A DNA stretch of 64,000 nt from assembly GCA_963708725.1 (NCBI GenBank), contig CAVPTL010000010.1:124001-188000 (forward strand), read 5' to 3'. This stretch comes from CAVPTL01 sp963708725 (GTDB taxonomy: Bacteria > Actinomycetota > Thermoleophilia > Gaiellales > JAICJC01). This document shows, piece after piece, positions 53,852 through 62,271 of the stretch (the stretch's first letter is position 1; each line of letters begins with the position of its first letter). Under the pieces are notes generated by a model. The model did not search any database and was not told the DNA's origin. It was given only the letters and a program-made list of their open reading frames with translations. A program made the translations under genes and the position numbers.

Positions 53852-53998
53852 CTAGAAGTCGGTGTCATTCCGATGGCAGTAGTCGTCGAAAGCGGCGTGC
53901 TTGGCCAGGTACATGCTCAGCTCCGAGAAGCCGAACTCGAACCATTCCGAGAGCCAGCGCTCATCGATCTCCACATGCTTGTCGTGCAGGTCGTCCAT
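53852..53998 (-). CDS. Small hypothetical protein (48 aa)
   Basis: Starts MDDLHDKHVEIDERWLSEWF and continues acidic/aromatic with two His-rich parts, ending NDTDF. A GGAGG with 8-nt spacing precedes the ATG at 53998. It lies on the same strand, 109 bp before ileS, and a 6-bp hairpin spans its stop codon. The function is unknown. Confidence 0.65.
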   Translation of the reverse strand: MDDLHDKHVEIDERWLSEWFEFGFSELSMYLAKHAAFDDYCHRNDTDF

Positions 53999-54126
53999 GG
54001 TCACTTCCTCCGGGCGGGGGTCGTAGCCCGGATGACGCGATTTCCGCCTCCGACCCACAATTCCTTTGGCCGAAGGCTCCGATGGTCAAATGATCGGCCG
54101 CAGACGACTCGGCCTTTACCCTTTGA

Positions 54127-54660
54127 TTACAGTTGGTCGCCGAGCGGGTGACCGAGCACACGCTCGAGAGCATCGGCGCCGTTGGCAAATGCAATCTGGG
54201 AGCGGGCCGGCAGCTCGTCGGGCTGGAGCCAGATCAGTTCGCTGACATCCGACGCCGCCTGCTCGCGGCCACCGCTGACCACGGCTGTGAAGTACAAATT
54301 GAGCGTGTGGGCCCCATCGCCGTACCGATCGGGGATCGCGCCGATATAGCCCGTCACGGTGATCTCGAGGCCGGTTTCCTCACGCAGCTCGCGCTTCACG
54401 GCCTGCTCGGCATCCTCCGATACCTCGATGAATCCCCCCGGCAGATCGAGCATCCCCAACGCTGGCTCGATCGCCCGCCGGGTGAACAGGATCGCTCCGT
54501 CGGGGCGGGTCACGATCGCCGTGGCGGTGGGCGCGGGATTGTCGTAGAGCACCAATCCGCATGCCGGACAGTGCAACCGCTCCTCCCCCGAATCGACGGG
54601 ACCGACACGGAGCGCCGACGCGCAACGGGGACAGTGAACCCAGCCGGCCAGGGCGCTCAT
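54127..54660 (-). CDS. Nudix hydrolase with zinc ribbon
   Basis: 177 aa. An N-terminal zinc ribbon (C10, C13, C31, C34) precedes the Nudix domain. The complete Nudix box (GFIEVSEDAEQAVKRELREE and TGL) occupies residues 76-98. It hydrolyses a nucleoside diphosphate linked to X; the zinc ribbon is seen in NudC-type NAD/RNA-cap pyrophosphatases, but the SQPWPFPxS signature is absent. It overlaps the upstream serine hydrolase stop by 4 bp. Confidence 0.88.
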   Translation of the reverse strand: MSALAGWVHCPRCASALRVGPVDSGEERLHCPACGLVLYDNPAPTATAIVTRPDGAILFTRRAIEPALGMLDLPGGFIEVSEDAEQAVKRELREETGLEITVTGYIGAIPDRYGDGAHTLNLYFTAVVSGGREQAASDVSELIWLQPDELPARSQIAFANGADALERVLGHPLGDQL

Positions 54661-55658
54661 GCGAGTTCCTGGTCGCCAACGACGGCATCACACAGGTCGG
54701 GCCAAGCGCCCGGGCGCATGATCCACCCGGAGTAGGTGCTGCGATTCGCGAGGCAGACGAGCCCGACGCCCGCCACCGGATCGGCGAAGAAGAGCGTGCC
54801 CGAGGCTCCGAAATGCGACAGGCTCACCGGCGACGTGCGCGTCCCCGTCCAGTGCGGGTGCTTGTGACCACGCACCTCGCAGCCAAGCGACCAGCCCGCA
54901 TCGTCCCAGGTCTGAAACGACTCGATCCCTCCGGGTATCCCGGGGTAGGCAACCGCGGTCATCTCGGCAAACGTCTCGGCGGCCATCAGTGGCGCGCCCT
55001 TACAGAGCAGCATGCGAACGAACCGCGAGTAGGCATCGACGGTCGCGAACGCACCGCCGGCGGCGGTTGCGCGTTGGCGCCACTGGGCGCTGTTGAAAAG
55101 CGCGGCGCCCGAGCCTGAGAGGCCCGGCTCGCGCACATCCAACGCCCGCCCGAACTGATGCTCGGGCAACGGCAGGAACGCATCCATGCCGAGTGGTTCG
55201 AGTACCGCCTCGCGCACATACGACGCGTGGTCGAACCCGGTCGCGGCGTTGATCACCTCGCCCAGCACCGAGTACCCCTCGTTTGAGTAGATCCTGCGGG
55301 TGGCGGGTGGGCACACCGGCTCGACATCCACCGCGGCCACTCCCCGCGGACCGACCTCGGGCAGCCCCGACGCGTGCGACAACAGGTGTCGGGGCGTGAT
55401 CCCGCGACGCGACTCGACTCCGTACTGGGCGAGGTACTCCCCCACCGGCGCGTCGAGATCAAGCGCCCCCTCCTCGACCGCGATCATCGTTGCGGCGGCC
55501 ACCAGTGGCTTTGTCAAGGACGCAAGTGCGAATAGACTGTCGGCGGACGCAACACCTGCAACCCTCGTCTCACGCACGCCGTCGGGTCCGATAATTGCGG
55601 CGGCGATCGCCGGGACGTTTGACGTTTGTGTCCACGTATCTATCATTTGCAGGGGCAT
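54657..55658 (-). CDS. Serine hydrolase, class C beta-lactamase-like
   Basis: 333 aa. The SxxK motif is S47-L-T-K50 (FALASLTKPLVAAA), YSN in RRIYSNEGYSVLG, and the third element HFGASG. It is an esterase/D-alanyl-D-alanine-type hydrolase or transferase without signal peptide, so it acts in the cytoplasm. The start at ATG 55658 follows the family; the longer frame upstream is not supported. TACGAT lies 9 nt before the start. It is coupled to the Nudix gene downstream. Confidence 0.85.
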   Translation of the reverse strand: MPLQMIDTWTQTSNVPAIAAAIIGPDGVRETRVAGVASADSLFALASLTKPLVAAATMIAVEEGALDLDAPVGEYLAQYGVESRRGITPRHLLSHASGLPEVGPRGVAAVDVEPVCPPATRRIYSNEGYSVLGEVINAATGFDHASYVREAVLEPLGMDAFLPLPEHQFGRALDVREPGLSGSGAALFNSAQWRQRATAAGGAFATVDAYSRFVRMLLCKGAPLMAAETFAEMTAVAYPGIPGGIESFQTWDDAGWSLGCEVRGHKHPHWTGTRTSPVSLSHFGASGTLFFADPVAGVGLVCLANRSTYSGWIMRPGAWPDLCDAVVGDQELA

Positions 55659-55721
55659 TGGCGCATCATCGTACGCAGGATGGCGCGAAACGGCGTCGCT
55701 TCCAGCGGCAGGTTTGAGGTT

Positions 55722-56366
55722 ATGGCACGAATCGAGACACGAGACGACGATCCACAGATCCCTCCGCCACCGGTTGGGCCGCCGCGGGGCGACGAGGGGC
55801 TCGACGACTGGTTCACGCGGCGGCTCGAAGCCCAGGGAATCGCCGCTCGCGGCAACGGGTTCCCGGCCTCGCGGGTGTTCTCGGTGATCGCGCTGGTTGT
55901 CGCCGTCGGCGCGCTTTTGTGGGTGATCCACTCCGCTTCGGGATCGTCCACCGATGCAACCAGCTCCTCGAACCCCACCACCACACCTCAGACGCAGGGG
56001 TCGACTGGATCGACCGGCCCGACATCAACCGGCACCACCGGTAGCGGTCCCACCACCAAGGGCTGGAGCGAGGTCAAGGTGACGATCATCAACGGAAACG
56101 GCCAGACCGGGGCCGCGGGCACGGCCCAAACCGATCTGAACAAGGCTGGCTGGAACGTCGTCGGCACCACCAACACCGTGAACGGTGCCACCGTCGATCA
56201 AACCGAGGTCGTGTACCCGCCCGGCAAGAAGGGCCCGGCCACCGCCGTTGGGAGCAAGCTTGGACTGCCCGTCGTCGCACAGGCCGACGCGGGCGACGCG
56301 ATCCCACCGGATCTCACGTCGGTTGCGATCGTGCTCGGGCCCGAACCGCTTCCGACCTCGGGCTAG
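55722..56366 (+). CDS. Membrane protein with LytR C-terminal domain
   Basis: 214 aa. A cytoplasmic N-terminus (PPPPVGPPRGDEGLDDWFTR) precedes one TM helix (about residues 50-70), a Ser/Thr/Gly-rich linker (75-115) and a LytR_C domain (about 120-205) starting VKVTIINGNGQTGAAGTA. LytR_C domains occur with wall-polymer attachment enzymes but this protein has no LytR_cpsA_psr catalytic domain. Confidence 0.8.
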   Translation: MARIETRDDDPQIPPPPVGPPRGDEGLDDWFTRRLEAQGIAARGNGFPASRVFSVIALVVAVGALLWVIHSASGSSTDATSSSNPTTTPQTQGSTGSTGPTSTGTTGSGPTTKGWSEVKVTIINGNGQTGAAGTAQTDLNKAGWNVVGTTNTVNGATVDQTEVVYPPGKKGPATAVGSKLGLPVVAQADAGDAIPPDLTSVAIVLGPEPLPTSG

Positions 56367-56410
56367 CCGACCGCAGGGGTCAGCGCGCGTGCAGCGAACT
56401 CGTCTGCGAC

Positions 56411-57469
56411 GTGAATCCCCCGCGGACACTCATCGAGATCCAGGCGCGCACCGTCGTCAAGGTGGTCGTGATCGTGCTCGCAGCCCTCGCGCTGGTGGAG
56501 GTTCTGAGCGCTGCCCGCGACGTGGTGATTTTGCTGGGTGTGGCGCTCTTTCTCGCGGTGGCTCTCAACCCCGCGGTGGTACTGCTTCAGCGGTGGCTTC
56601 CACGAGGGCTGGCCGTGGCGGCGGTGTTTGTCGGCCTGCTGGTGTTGATCGGCCTTTTCGTCGCGGCTCTGGCGGTTCCGATCATCAATCAGACCGACAA
56701 CCTCCAAAACGCGGCGCCAGGATACGTCGACAAGCTCAAGAAAGACCCGACCCTGAACGACCTCAACAAGCGCTATCACCTCGTGTCGAAGGCAAGCGCG
56801 GCGGCTGGCAAGCTCCCCGAGAAGGTGTTCGGTGCCGCCGACAAGGTCGTGACGGGCGTTGCCGAGACGATCACAGCGGTGTTCTTGACCCTCTTTCTGA
56901 TGCTCGAGCTGCCGACCCTCAGCGCCGGGGTGCTGTCATTGATGCCCGCGGAGCGCTCCGAGCGCGTGAGACGGCTCGCCGGTGACGTCAACCGGCAGGT
57001 CGGCGGGTATGTGATCGGCAACCTGGCGATCTCGGTCATCGCCGGCCTGGTGACCGGCATTTCGCTGTGGATCCTGGGTGTGCCCTACGCTGCGGCGCTC
57101 GGCATCCTCATGGGCGTGTTCGATCTCGTGCCACTGATCGGCGCGACCATCGGTGCGATCGCCGCGATCGGCGTCGCCTTCGCCGCTCAAGGCCCGACGG
57201 CCGGCATCATCATGCTCGTGATCAACATCGTCTACCAGCAGGTCGAAAACCACGTCCTTCAGCCGATCGTCTACCGAAAGACGGTACAGCTGTCCGCATT
57301 CCTCGTACTCGTGGCCGTACTGCTGGGAGGCGCGCTGCTCGGTGTACTCGGCGCACTGGTGGCGATCCCGGTGGCAGGGTCGATCCAGGTCATCGCCCGC
57401 GACCTGCTCGCCGACCGCCGCCGGCCCGCGGCGATGGCCGCGGCGACGCCGGCACCCGACCCGGGTTAG
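56411..57469 (+). CDS. AI-2E family transporter (PerM-like)
   Basis: 352 aa, about 7-8 TM helices. Typical early segment LLGVALFLAVALNPAVVLLQ, a long extracytoplasmic helical domain, and the conserved C-terminal block PLIGATIGAIAA and YQQVENHVLQPIVYRK. The family exports AI-2 or acts as a Na+/H+ antiporter in some bacteria; the substrate here is unknown. GTG start. Convergent stop interlock with the decarboxylase gene. Confidence 0.87.
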   Translation: MNPPRTLIEIQARTVVKVVVIVLAALALVEVLSAARDVVILLGVALFLAVALNPAVVLLQRWLPRGLAVAAVFVGLLVLIGLFVAALAVPIINQTDNLQNAAPGYVDKLKKDPTLNDLNKRYHLVSKASAAAGKLPEKVFGAADKVVTGVAETITAVFLTLFLMLELPTLSAGVLSLMPAERSERVRRLAGDVNRQVGGYVIGNLAISVIAGLVTGISLWILGVPYAAALGILMGVFDLVPLIGATIGAIAAIGVAFAAQGPTAGIIMLVINIVYQQVENHVLQPIVYRKTVQLSAFLVLVAVLLGGALLGVLGALVAIPVAGSIQVIARDLLADRRRPAAMAAATPAPDPG

Positions 57470-58887
57470 CGCGACGCTTCCTGCAGGAGCTCCCATGCGC
57501 GGGCAACGTGGTGCTCGCCGGTGGCGCCATTCCCCACCGCGAGATGAATCGCAAACCGGCCGTGGAGCTGCGTGTGCGACAGGTACACCTCGCCGGTGGC
57601 GTTGACGGCGGCCAGGATCTTCTCGTTGCGAGCCTTCAGCTCGTCCTCGTCATCCACCCCCGCCGGGTGGTATCGGAAGTTCACCGTCGAGAACGGCACC
57701 GGGGCGAGCAGCTCCCACCCGGGCGCGGCGTCGATCCACGATTCCACGAGCCGGGCGAGGCGAATGTGATCGCCGATCACCTCGGCCATGCCCTCGGCGC
57801 CGTAGGCGCGCAGCACCATCCACAGTTTCAGGGCCCGGAACCGCCGCCCCAACGTGAGGCCGTAGTCCATCAGGTTCACGACCTCGTCCTGCCCGCTGCG
57901 AAGGTACTCAGGCACCAGCGAGAACGCCGCTCGCAGCTGGTCGGGACGCGACGTCCAAAGCAGGCTGCAGTCCATCGGAACGAGCATCCACTTGTGCGGG
58001 TTGATGACGATCGAGTCGGCCCGCTCGCAATCGCGCAGCACCCATCGCATCTCGGGCACCACCGCAGCCGCACCGCCGTAGGCCGCGTCGACGTGAAGCC
58101 ACACACCGTGGCGCGCGCACACGTCGGCGATCTCGCCAACGGGATCGATGCTCGTCGACGACGTCGTGCCGACGGTCGCCACCACGGCGATCGGGCGGCG
58201 ACCGGCGGCGATGTCAGCGTCGATCGCGGCCGCGAGTTCGTCGACCCGCATTCGATACTTCGAGTCGACGGCGATCGGGACGAACCCCTCGCGCCCGAGC
58301 CCCAGCGCGATGCAACCCTTCTCGACCGACGAGTGGGCCTCACTCGAGGCGTACACACGCAACGCCGGCAGATCCGGCCGCCCCGTCATCCCGCGGTCGC
58401 GCACGTCGACCCCGGCCGCCTCCCGTGCGCCCGCCAGCGCGGTGAACGTCGATGTCGACGCCGAGTCGGTGATCTGCCCGAACAGCCCGTCGGGCAGTCC
58501 CACGAGTTCGGCGCTCCACGCCAGCACGAGCTGTTCGAGCTCGGTCGCCGCCGGCGATGTCTGCCACAGCATCGCATTGACATTGAGCGTCGCGGCCATC
58601 ATCTCGGCCAGGATCCCCGGCGCCGACCCGGTATTTGCGAAGTACGCGAGGAATCCGGGATGGTTCCAATGCGTGAGCCCAGGGATGATCAGCCGGTCGA
58701 CATCGTCGATCATCGCCGAGAGCGGCTCCCCTTTCGTCGGCGGGTGCTGCGGCAGCGACGCGGCCACATCACCCGGCTGGACCTTCGGGTACACCGGCAG
58801 ATCGCCGACCTGCTCCAGGAAATCGGCTGCCCAGTCAGCCGCGCGATGAAGCTCGGCTCGTAGCTCGTCGCTGGTCGGTCCCGCCAT
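57466..58887 (-). CDS. PLP-dependent decarboxylase (aromatic amino acid / Glu type)
   Basis: 473 aa, fold type I group II decarboxylase. The substrate-gate SASTSTFTALAGAREA, the His ring SSEAHSSVEKG, the D of WLHVDAAYGG and the PLP lysine in INPHKWML are all present. The enzyme makes an amine from an aromatic or acidic amino acid. Its ATG overlaps the aminotransferase stop by one base, so the two are translationally coupled. Confidence 0.9.
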   Translation of the reverse strand: MAGPTSDELRAELHRAADWAADFLEQVGDLPVYPKVQPGDVAASLPQHPPTKGEPLSAMIDDVDRLIIPGLTHWNHPGFLAYFANTGSAPGILAEMMAATLNVNAMLWQTSPAATELEQLVLAWSAELVGLPDGLFGQITDSASTSTFTALAGAREAAGVDVRDRGMTGRPDLPALRVYASSEAHSSVEKGCIALGLGREGFVPIAVDSKYRMRVDELAAAIDADIAAGRRPIAVVATVGTTSSTSIDPVGEIADVCARHGVWLHVDAAYGGAAAVVPEMRWVLRDCERADSIVINPHKWMLVPMDCSLLWTSRPDQLRAAFSLVPEYLRSGQDEVVNLMDYGLTLGRRFRALKLWMVLRAYGAEGMAEVIGDHIRLARLVESWIDAAPGWELLAPVPFSTVNFRYHPAGVDDEDELKARNEKILAAVNATGEVYLSHTQLHGRFAIHLAVGNGATGEHHVARAWELLQEASR

Positions 58888-60179
58888 CAGAGCTTCTGCT
58901 CGACAGCGGTCAGCGCGCTATCGAGCTTGGTGATCAACTCGTCGAGCTCGTCATCGGTGATGATCAGCGGCGGGGCCATCAGCACCGCATCCATGTGCTC
59001 GTTTCCAACCGGTGTGGGGCAGCCGTAGATCATCAGGTCGCGCTCACGCGCCGCCCCTGCGAGGCCGTATGACATCCCATCGCTCTCGCGAAAACGCTCG
59101 CCGTCGGGTCGTCGCAGTTCGACTCCTTGCAGGAGCCCTCGTCCACGCAACGCGTGCATGATCGGGTGGCGGCCCTGGAGCTCTTCGAGCATGCCGCGAA
59201 GCCGCGCGCCTTTCTGCTCGGAGGCTTGAACGAGGCCCTCATCCTCGACGATGTCGATCACTTCGCAGCCCACCGCGCAGCCGAGTGGATAGCCCGAGAA
59301 CGTGTGCCCGTACGAGAACCCGGTCGGCGAGGAGCCGATCACTTCGCGTACCCGAGCAGACGCCACCATTCCCGAGAGCGGGATGATGCCCCCGCCGATC
59401 CCTTTGCCGAAGGTGATCACATCGGGCGTCGCGCCGAAATGCTCGCTGGCAAACCACTTGCCGGTGCGACCGAAGCCGGTCACGATCTCGTCGGCGATCA
59501 GCAGCACATCGTGGCGGTCGCATACCTCACGCACCGCGCGGAGGTAGCCGTCGGGCAGGTCGACCGCGGCCCCTGAGGAGCCGGTCATCGGCTCGACGAC
59601 AAATGCTGCGACGTGGTCGGCACCACGCGACTGAATAGCGGCTTCAAGCGCGGCAGCCCCTTCCTCTGCCGTCGCCGAGTTTGGTACCTGTGCGTACTTC
59701 TGCAAGAGCAGCTCGAACGGCGCGCGCCATCGCGATCCAGAGAGCGACAACGCTCCCAGTGTCGAGCCGTGGTAGCTGGTGACGCGCGACAGGAAGTCGA
59801 CCTTGGCCGGTTTTCCTTGAAGCTCCCAGAAGAGCACGGCGAGGTGCATCGCCGACTCGTTCGCCTCTGAGCCCGACGAGTTGAAAAAGCACCAATCGAG
59901 GTCGCCCGGCGCGACTCGGCGGACGCGCTCGGCGAGGTCGAGCATCGGCTGGTTTCGAAACGAGAATCGGTAGGTGAACGCGAGCTCTTGGGACTGTCGC
60001 GAGAGGGCTTTTACGAGCCGGGGATGCGAGTGGCCGAGCAGCATCACCATGGCGCCGCCGCACGCGTCGAGGTAGGAACGCCCGCCGGCCTCGATGTAGC
60101 ACCCGTGCGCGCGCTCGGCGATCGGCAGGATCTTCCCGGGACTGGCGGTCATTGAGTAGTCGGTATCAGAGATTGTCAT
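58887..60179 (-). CDS. Class III aminotransferase
   Basis: 430 aa. GAxA-like N-terminal part, NSSGSEANESAMHLAV, the Asp in LIADEIVTGFGRTG and the PLP lysine in ITFGKGIGGG. It resembles omega-amino-acid:pyruvate or beta-alanine/polyamine transaminases. The start MTISDTDY at 60179 has TAGACT 8 nt upstream (leaderless). First gene of an operon with the PLP decarboxylase. Confidence 0.9.
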   Translation of the reverse strand: MTISDTDYSMTASPGKILPIAERAHGCYIEAGGRSYLDACGGAMVMLLGHSHPRLVKALSRQSQELAFTYRFSFRNQPMLDLAERVRRVAPGDLDWCFFNSSGSEANESAMHLAVLFWELQGKPAKVDFLSRVTSYHGSTLGALSLSGSRWRAPFELLLQKYAQVPNSATAEEGAAALEAAIQSRGADHVAAFVVEPMTGSSGAAVDLPDGYLRAVREVCDRHDVLLIADEIVTGFGRTGKWFASEHFGATPDVITFGKGIGGGIIPLSGMVASARVREVIGSSPTGFSYGHTFSGYPLGCAVGCEVIDIVEDEGLVQASEQKGARLRGMLEELQGRHPIMHALRGRGLLQGVELRRPDGERFRESDGMSYGLAGAARERDLMIYGCPTPVGNEHMDAVLMAPPLIITDDELDELITKLDSALTAVEQKL

Positions 60180-60379
60180 GGTGATCGAGTCTAACGTCGC
60201 CGGGGCCGCGGGCAAGCCTGGAACACGTCTCTTTGGAGATCACGTTTCGGATCAAAATTCAGTCTTGGCCAGCTTCGGCGGCGTCGCAGTCGCCGATCGC
60301 CGGGGGCGCACGAGGCGTCGCAACGACCCATCGCGTTACCAGCCCGAAACCTCCGCCCCAACGCCCACACCACCAGGCC

Positions 60380-60880
60380 GAGTCGGCAGCCAGCGCTCCA
60401 TCGGAGAGCTGGCTGGCTGCCGACGCAGCCACGAGCCACCCCCAAAACGCCCAATCAGCCAAGAAACCCCAGAAACGCCACTTGGCAGTTCCTGCGAACG
60501 CCACTTGGCGCTACCACCAGTTTGCCGCCACCCGCCCCAAACCCGGTCGAAACGGCCCGCGCCAAACAAGAGTCGGCAGCCAGCGCTCCATCGGAGAGCT
60601 GGCTGGCTGCCGACGCAGCCACGAGCCTACCCCCAAAACGCCCAATCAGCCAGAAACCCAGAAACGCCACTTGGCAGTTCCTGCGAATGCCACTTGGCGT
60701 TACCACCAGTTTGCCGCCACCCGCCCCGAAACCCGGTCGAAACGGCCCGCGCCAAACAAGAGTCGGCAGCCAGCGCTCCATCGGAGAGCTGGCTGGCTGC
60801 CGACGCAGCCACGAGCTAGCCCCAGAAACGCCCAATCAGCCAAGAAACCCCAGAAACGCCACTTGGCAGTTCGTGCCAAT
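60380..60880. repeat. 190-bp tandem repeat with hairpins, about 2.6 copies
   Basis: Units start at 60380, 60570 and 60760, exactly 190 bp apart. The first two are full length and differ by a few substitutions and small compensating indels; the third stops near 60880. Each unit opens with a 13-bp inverted repeat (60382-60394 with 60412-60424 in copy 1, shifted by 190 in the others) around a loop that holds CTCC/GGAG, and contains paired copies of GCCACTTGGC. Since 190 is not a multiple of three and all six frames stay partly open, it is non-coding. The 200 bp before the first unit hold no gene, with a weak degenerate match at 60335-60365. Confidence 0.9.
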
Positions 60881-60943
60881 GTCGGTTGAGTCTCCCCACA
60901 TCTCGTCACCCACGTGGCACACCGGCCGCACCAGACTGTCTCC

Positions 60944-61441
60944 ATGCCGTACTCGTTGTACAAGGCCCGGAATATCTCTGTGAAGCAGCATGTTTGCGCG
61001 ATCTGCGTGGATCGGACTCGCGGGAAGACGCACAAGGTCAGCCTTGGGTACGGCGTCACGCTCTGGCTCTGTGATGGGCACGCGAGCGTCGAGTTCTTGA
61101 CGAAGCGCGGCGGGCGGGATTTCGTGCTCACAATGACCCGCCTGTGGGCCGCGCACGGCTGTCTCACCGCCTCGCGGAGTAAGGCGCTCGACGCCCACCT
61201 CGACGCGCTTCGATCGCGTCCTGAGCGACCCCGACCGGGATCGTACGCGTGGCCGCGGCTTCGCATCCAAGCCGAGCAGATGTTCGCCGCCGGCGCCAGC
61301 GCAAATGCCGTCTCCAACCGCCTCTACGCCCGCCGCTACGACCCTGTCCAGCCTCCCAGCCCCCGAACGATTCAACGTTGGAAACAGCAACGGCGCTGGC
61401 ACACGAGAGGTTCCCCACCCACCCCCGGACCGCTACGCTGA
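60944..61441 (+). CDS. Zinc-finger / HTH protein
   Basis: 165 aa. Residues 17-46 carry HVCAIC and LWLCDGHAS, a CxxC...CxxH zinc site. Residues 105-150 form a homeodomain-like HTH (EQMFAAGASANAVSNRLYAR, then RTIQRWKQQRRW). The C-terminus is basic and Pro-rich. It reads like a DNA- or RNA-binding protein without known family. It lies just behind the tandem hairpin repeats and 4 bp before the J-domain gene. The ATG at 60944 has CAGACT 6 nt upstream, a near -10. Confidence 0.65.
   Translation: MPYSLYKARNISVKQHVCAICVDRTRGKTHKVSLGYGVTLWLCDGHASVEFLTKRGGRDFVLTMTRLWAAHGCLTASRSKALDAHLDALRSRPERPRPGSYAWPRLRIQAEQMFAAGASANAVSNRLYARRYDPVQPPSPRTIQRWKQQRRWHTRGSPPTPGPLR
61434..61439 (+). promoter_or_regulatory. 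-10 TACGCT of J-domain gene, leaderless
   Basis: It overlaps the final codons of the zinc-finger gene and ends 6 nt before the ATG at 61446, so the J-domain gene may have its own transcript. Confidence 0.45.
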
Positions 61442-61445
61442 AGTC

Positions 61446-62270
61446 ATGGGAAATCGCCGCGTCACCGGACGAGAATGCGCACGTGCGCTGTGGCTGCTCG
61501 GCCTGCGCGCGCCGGTCACCGAAGCCGAATTGGCCTCAGCATGGCGCGCCCGGATCCGCCAGGCCCACCCCGATCGCCACATCGACTCCGAGCAGCGCGT
61601 CGAAGCCGCAACCCTCCTGACCCGCGCGCTCAACGACGCGCGAGCTGTCGTCGCCGAATGGATCGCCACCGGCCGGCCGTGGCCGAGCCGCGACGGCACC
61701 GTCACGATCTCGCTCGAAGCCTTCGAACCCGAGCCGTGGCCCGAACGCGACCCCGAGCCCGAGCCCGCCCCGGTCTGCCGTTACACCGGCCTGCGCCGCG
61801 GCGATCGCGTACGCGTCTGGCCCTACGACGGAGAACTCGAGATCGTCGCCGGCACCGACCGTGACCCCGACCGCGAACAGGTATGGGTAAACCTGCTCGG
61901 CAGCGGGTCGGCCCACGCCGACCGTGTCCGACTCGCCGCATACGGCTGCCCGATCTGCGGGATGTGCGCCGGCCCCCGCCAAGAATGGGTGACGATCCGT
62001 CCCTGCCCAGCCTGCCTCATCGACCTGCGCCGGCTCGATCAACGACCCGTCGAAGCCGTCAGGATCCGCTCTGCCATCGAGGCGCGCGCCCACGCCGGCC
62101 GCACGCTGGCCTCCGAGCTCGAACATCCATGGCTGATGGACAGAGCCGACGAGCGTGCCCGATGGGCGCGCGGGCTGCGACGGGCATCGTCCGACGACCT
62201 CACCGCAGCGCTACTCTCGGCGTTCAGCCGCGCATACGAGCGCTGGTCAGAGCAAGACGTGCCGGCGTGA
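61446..62270 (+). CDS. J-domain protein with KOW-like and zinc-ribbon parts
   Basis: 274 aa. Residues 5-75 are a J-domain (helix II WRARIRQAHPDRHID with HPD, helix III TRALNDARAVVAEWI). Then an acidic Pro/Glu linker, an SH3/KOW-like barrel (GLRRGDRVRVWPYDGELEIV) and a zinc ribbon (CPICGMC ... CPAC). The C-terminal 90 residues are helical and charged. J-domains recruit DnaK to clients; no DnaK or GrpE is here. The zinc ribbon plus barrel suggests nucleic-acid contact. Partner of the upstream zinc-finger/HTH gene. Confidence 0.7.
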   Translation: MGNRRVTGRECARALWLLGLRAPVTEAELASAWRARIRQAHPDRHIDSEQRVEAATLLTRALNDARAVVAEWIATGRPWPSRDGTVTISLEAFEPEPWPERDPEPEPAPVCRYTGLRRGDRVRVWPYDGELEIVAGTDRDPDREQVWVNLLGSGSAHADRVRLAAYGCPICGMCAGPRQEWVTIRPCPACLIDLRRLDQRPVEAVRIRSAIEARAHAGRTLASELEHPWLMDRADERARWARGLRRASSDDLTAALLSAFSRAYERWSEQDVPA

Positions 62271-62271
62271 G

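Noticed and set aside
53750..53860. T-box riboswitch upstream of ileS (UGGUACCGC motif on the minus strand)
   Set aside because: No Stem I or specifier loop is seen, the region upstream is coding (53852-53998), and the predicted ileS promoter lies downstream of the motif.
60380..60880. CRISPR array
   Set aside because: Units are 190 bp with no short repeat/unique spacer structure and no cas genes nearby.
60178..60983. Long open frames through the tandem repeats on both strands
   Set aside because: The 190-bp period is not a multiple of three, similar frames are open on both strands and none has protein-like character, so repeats explain them.
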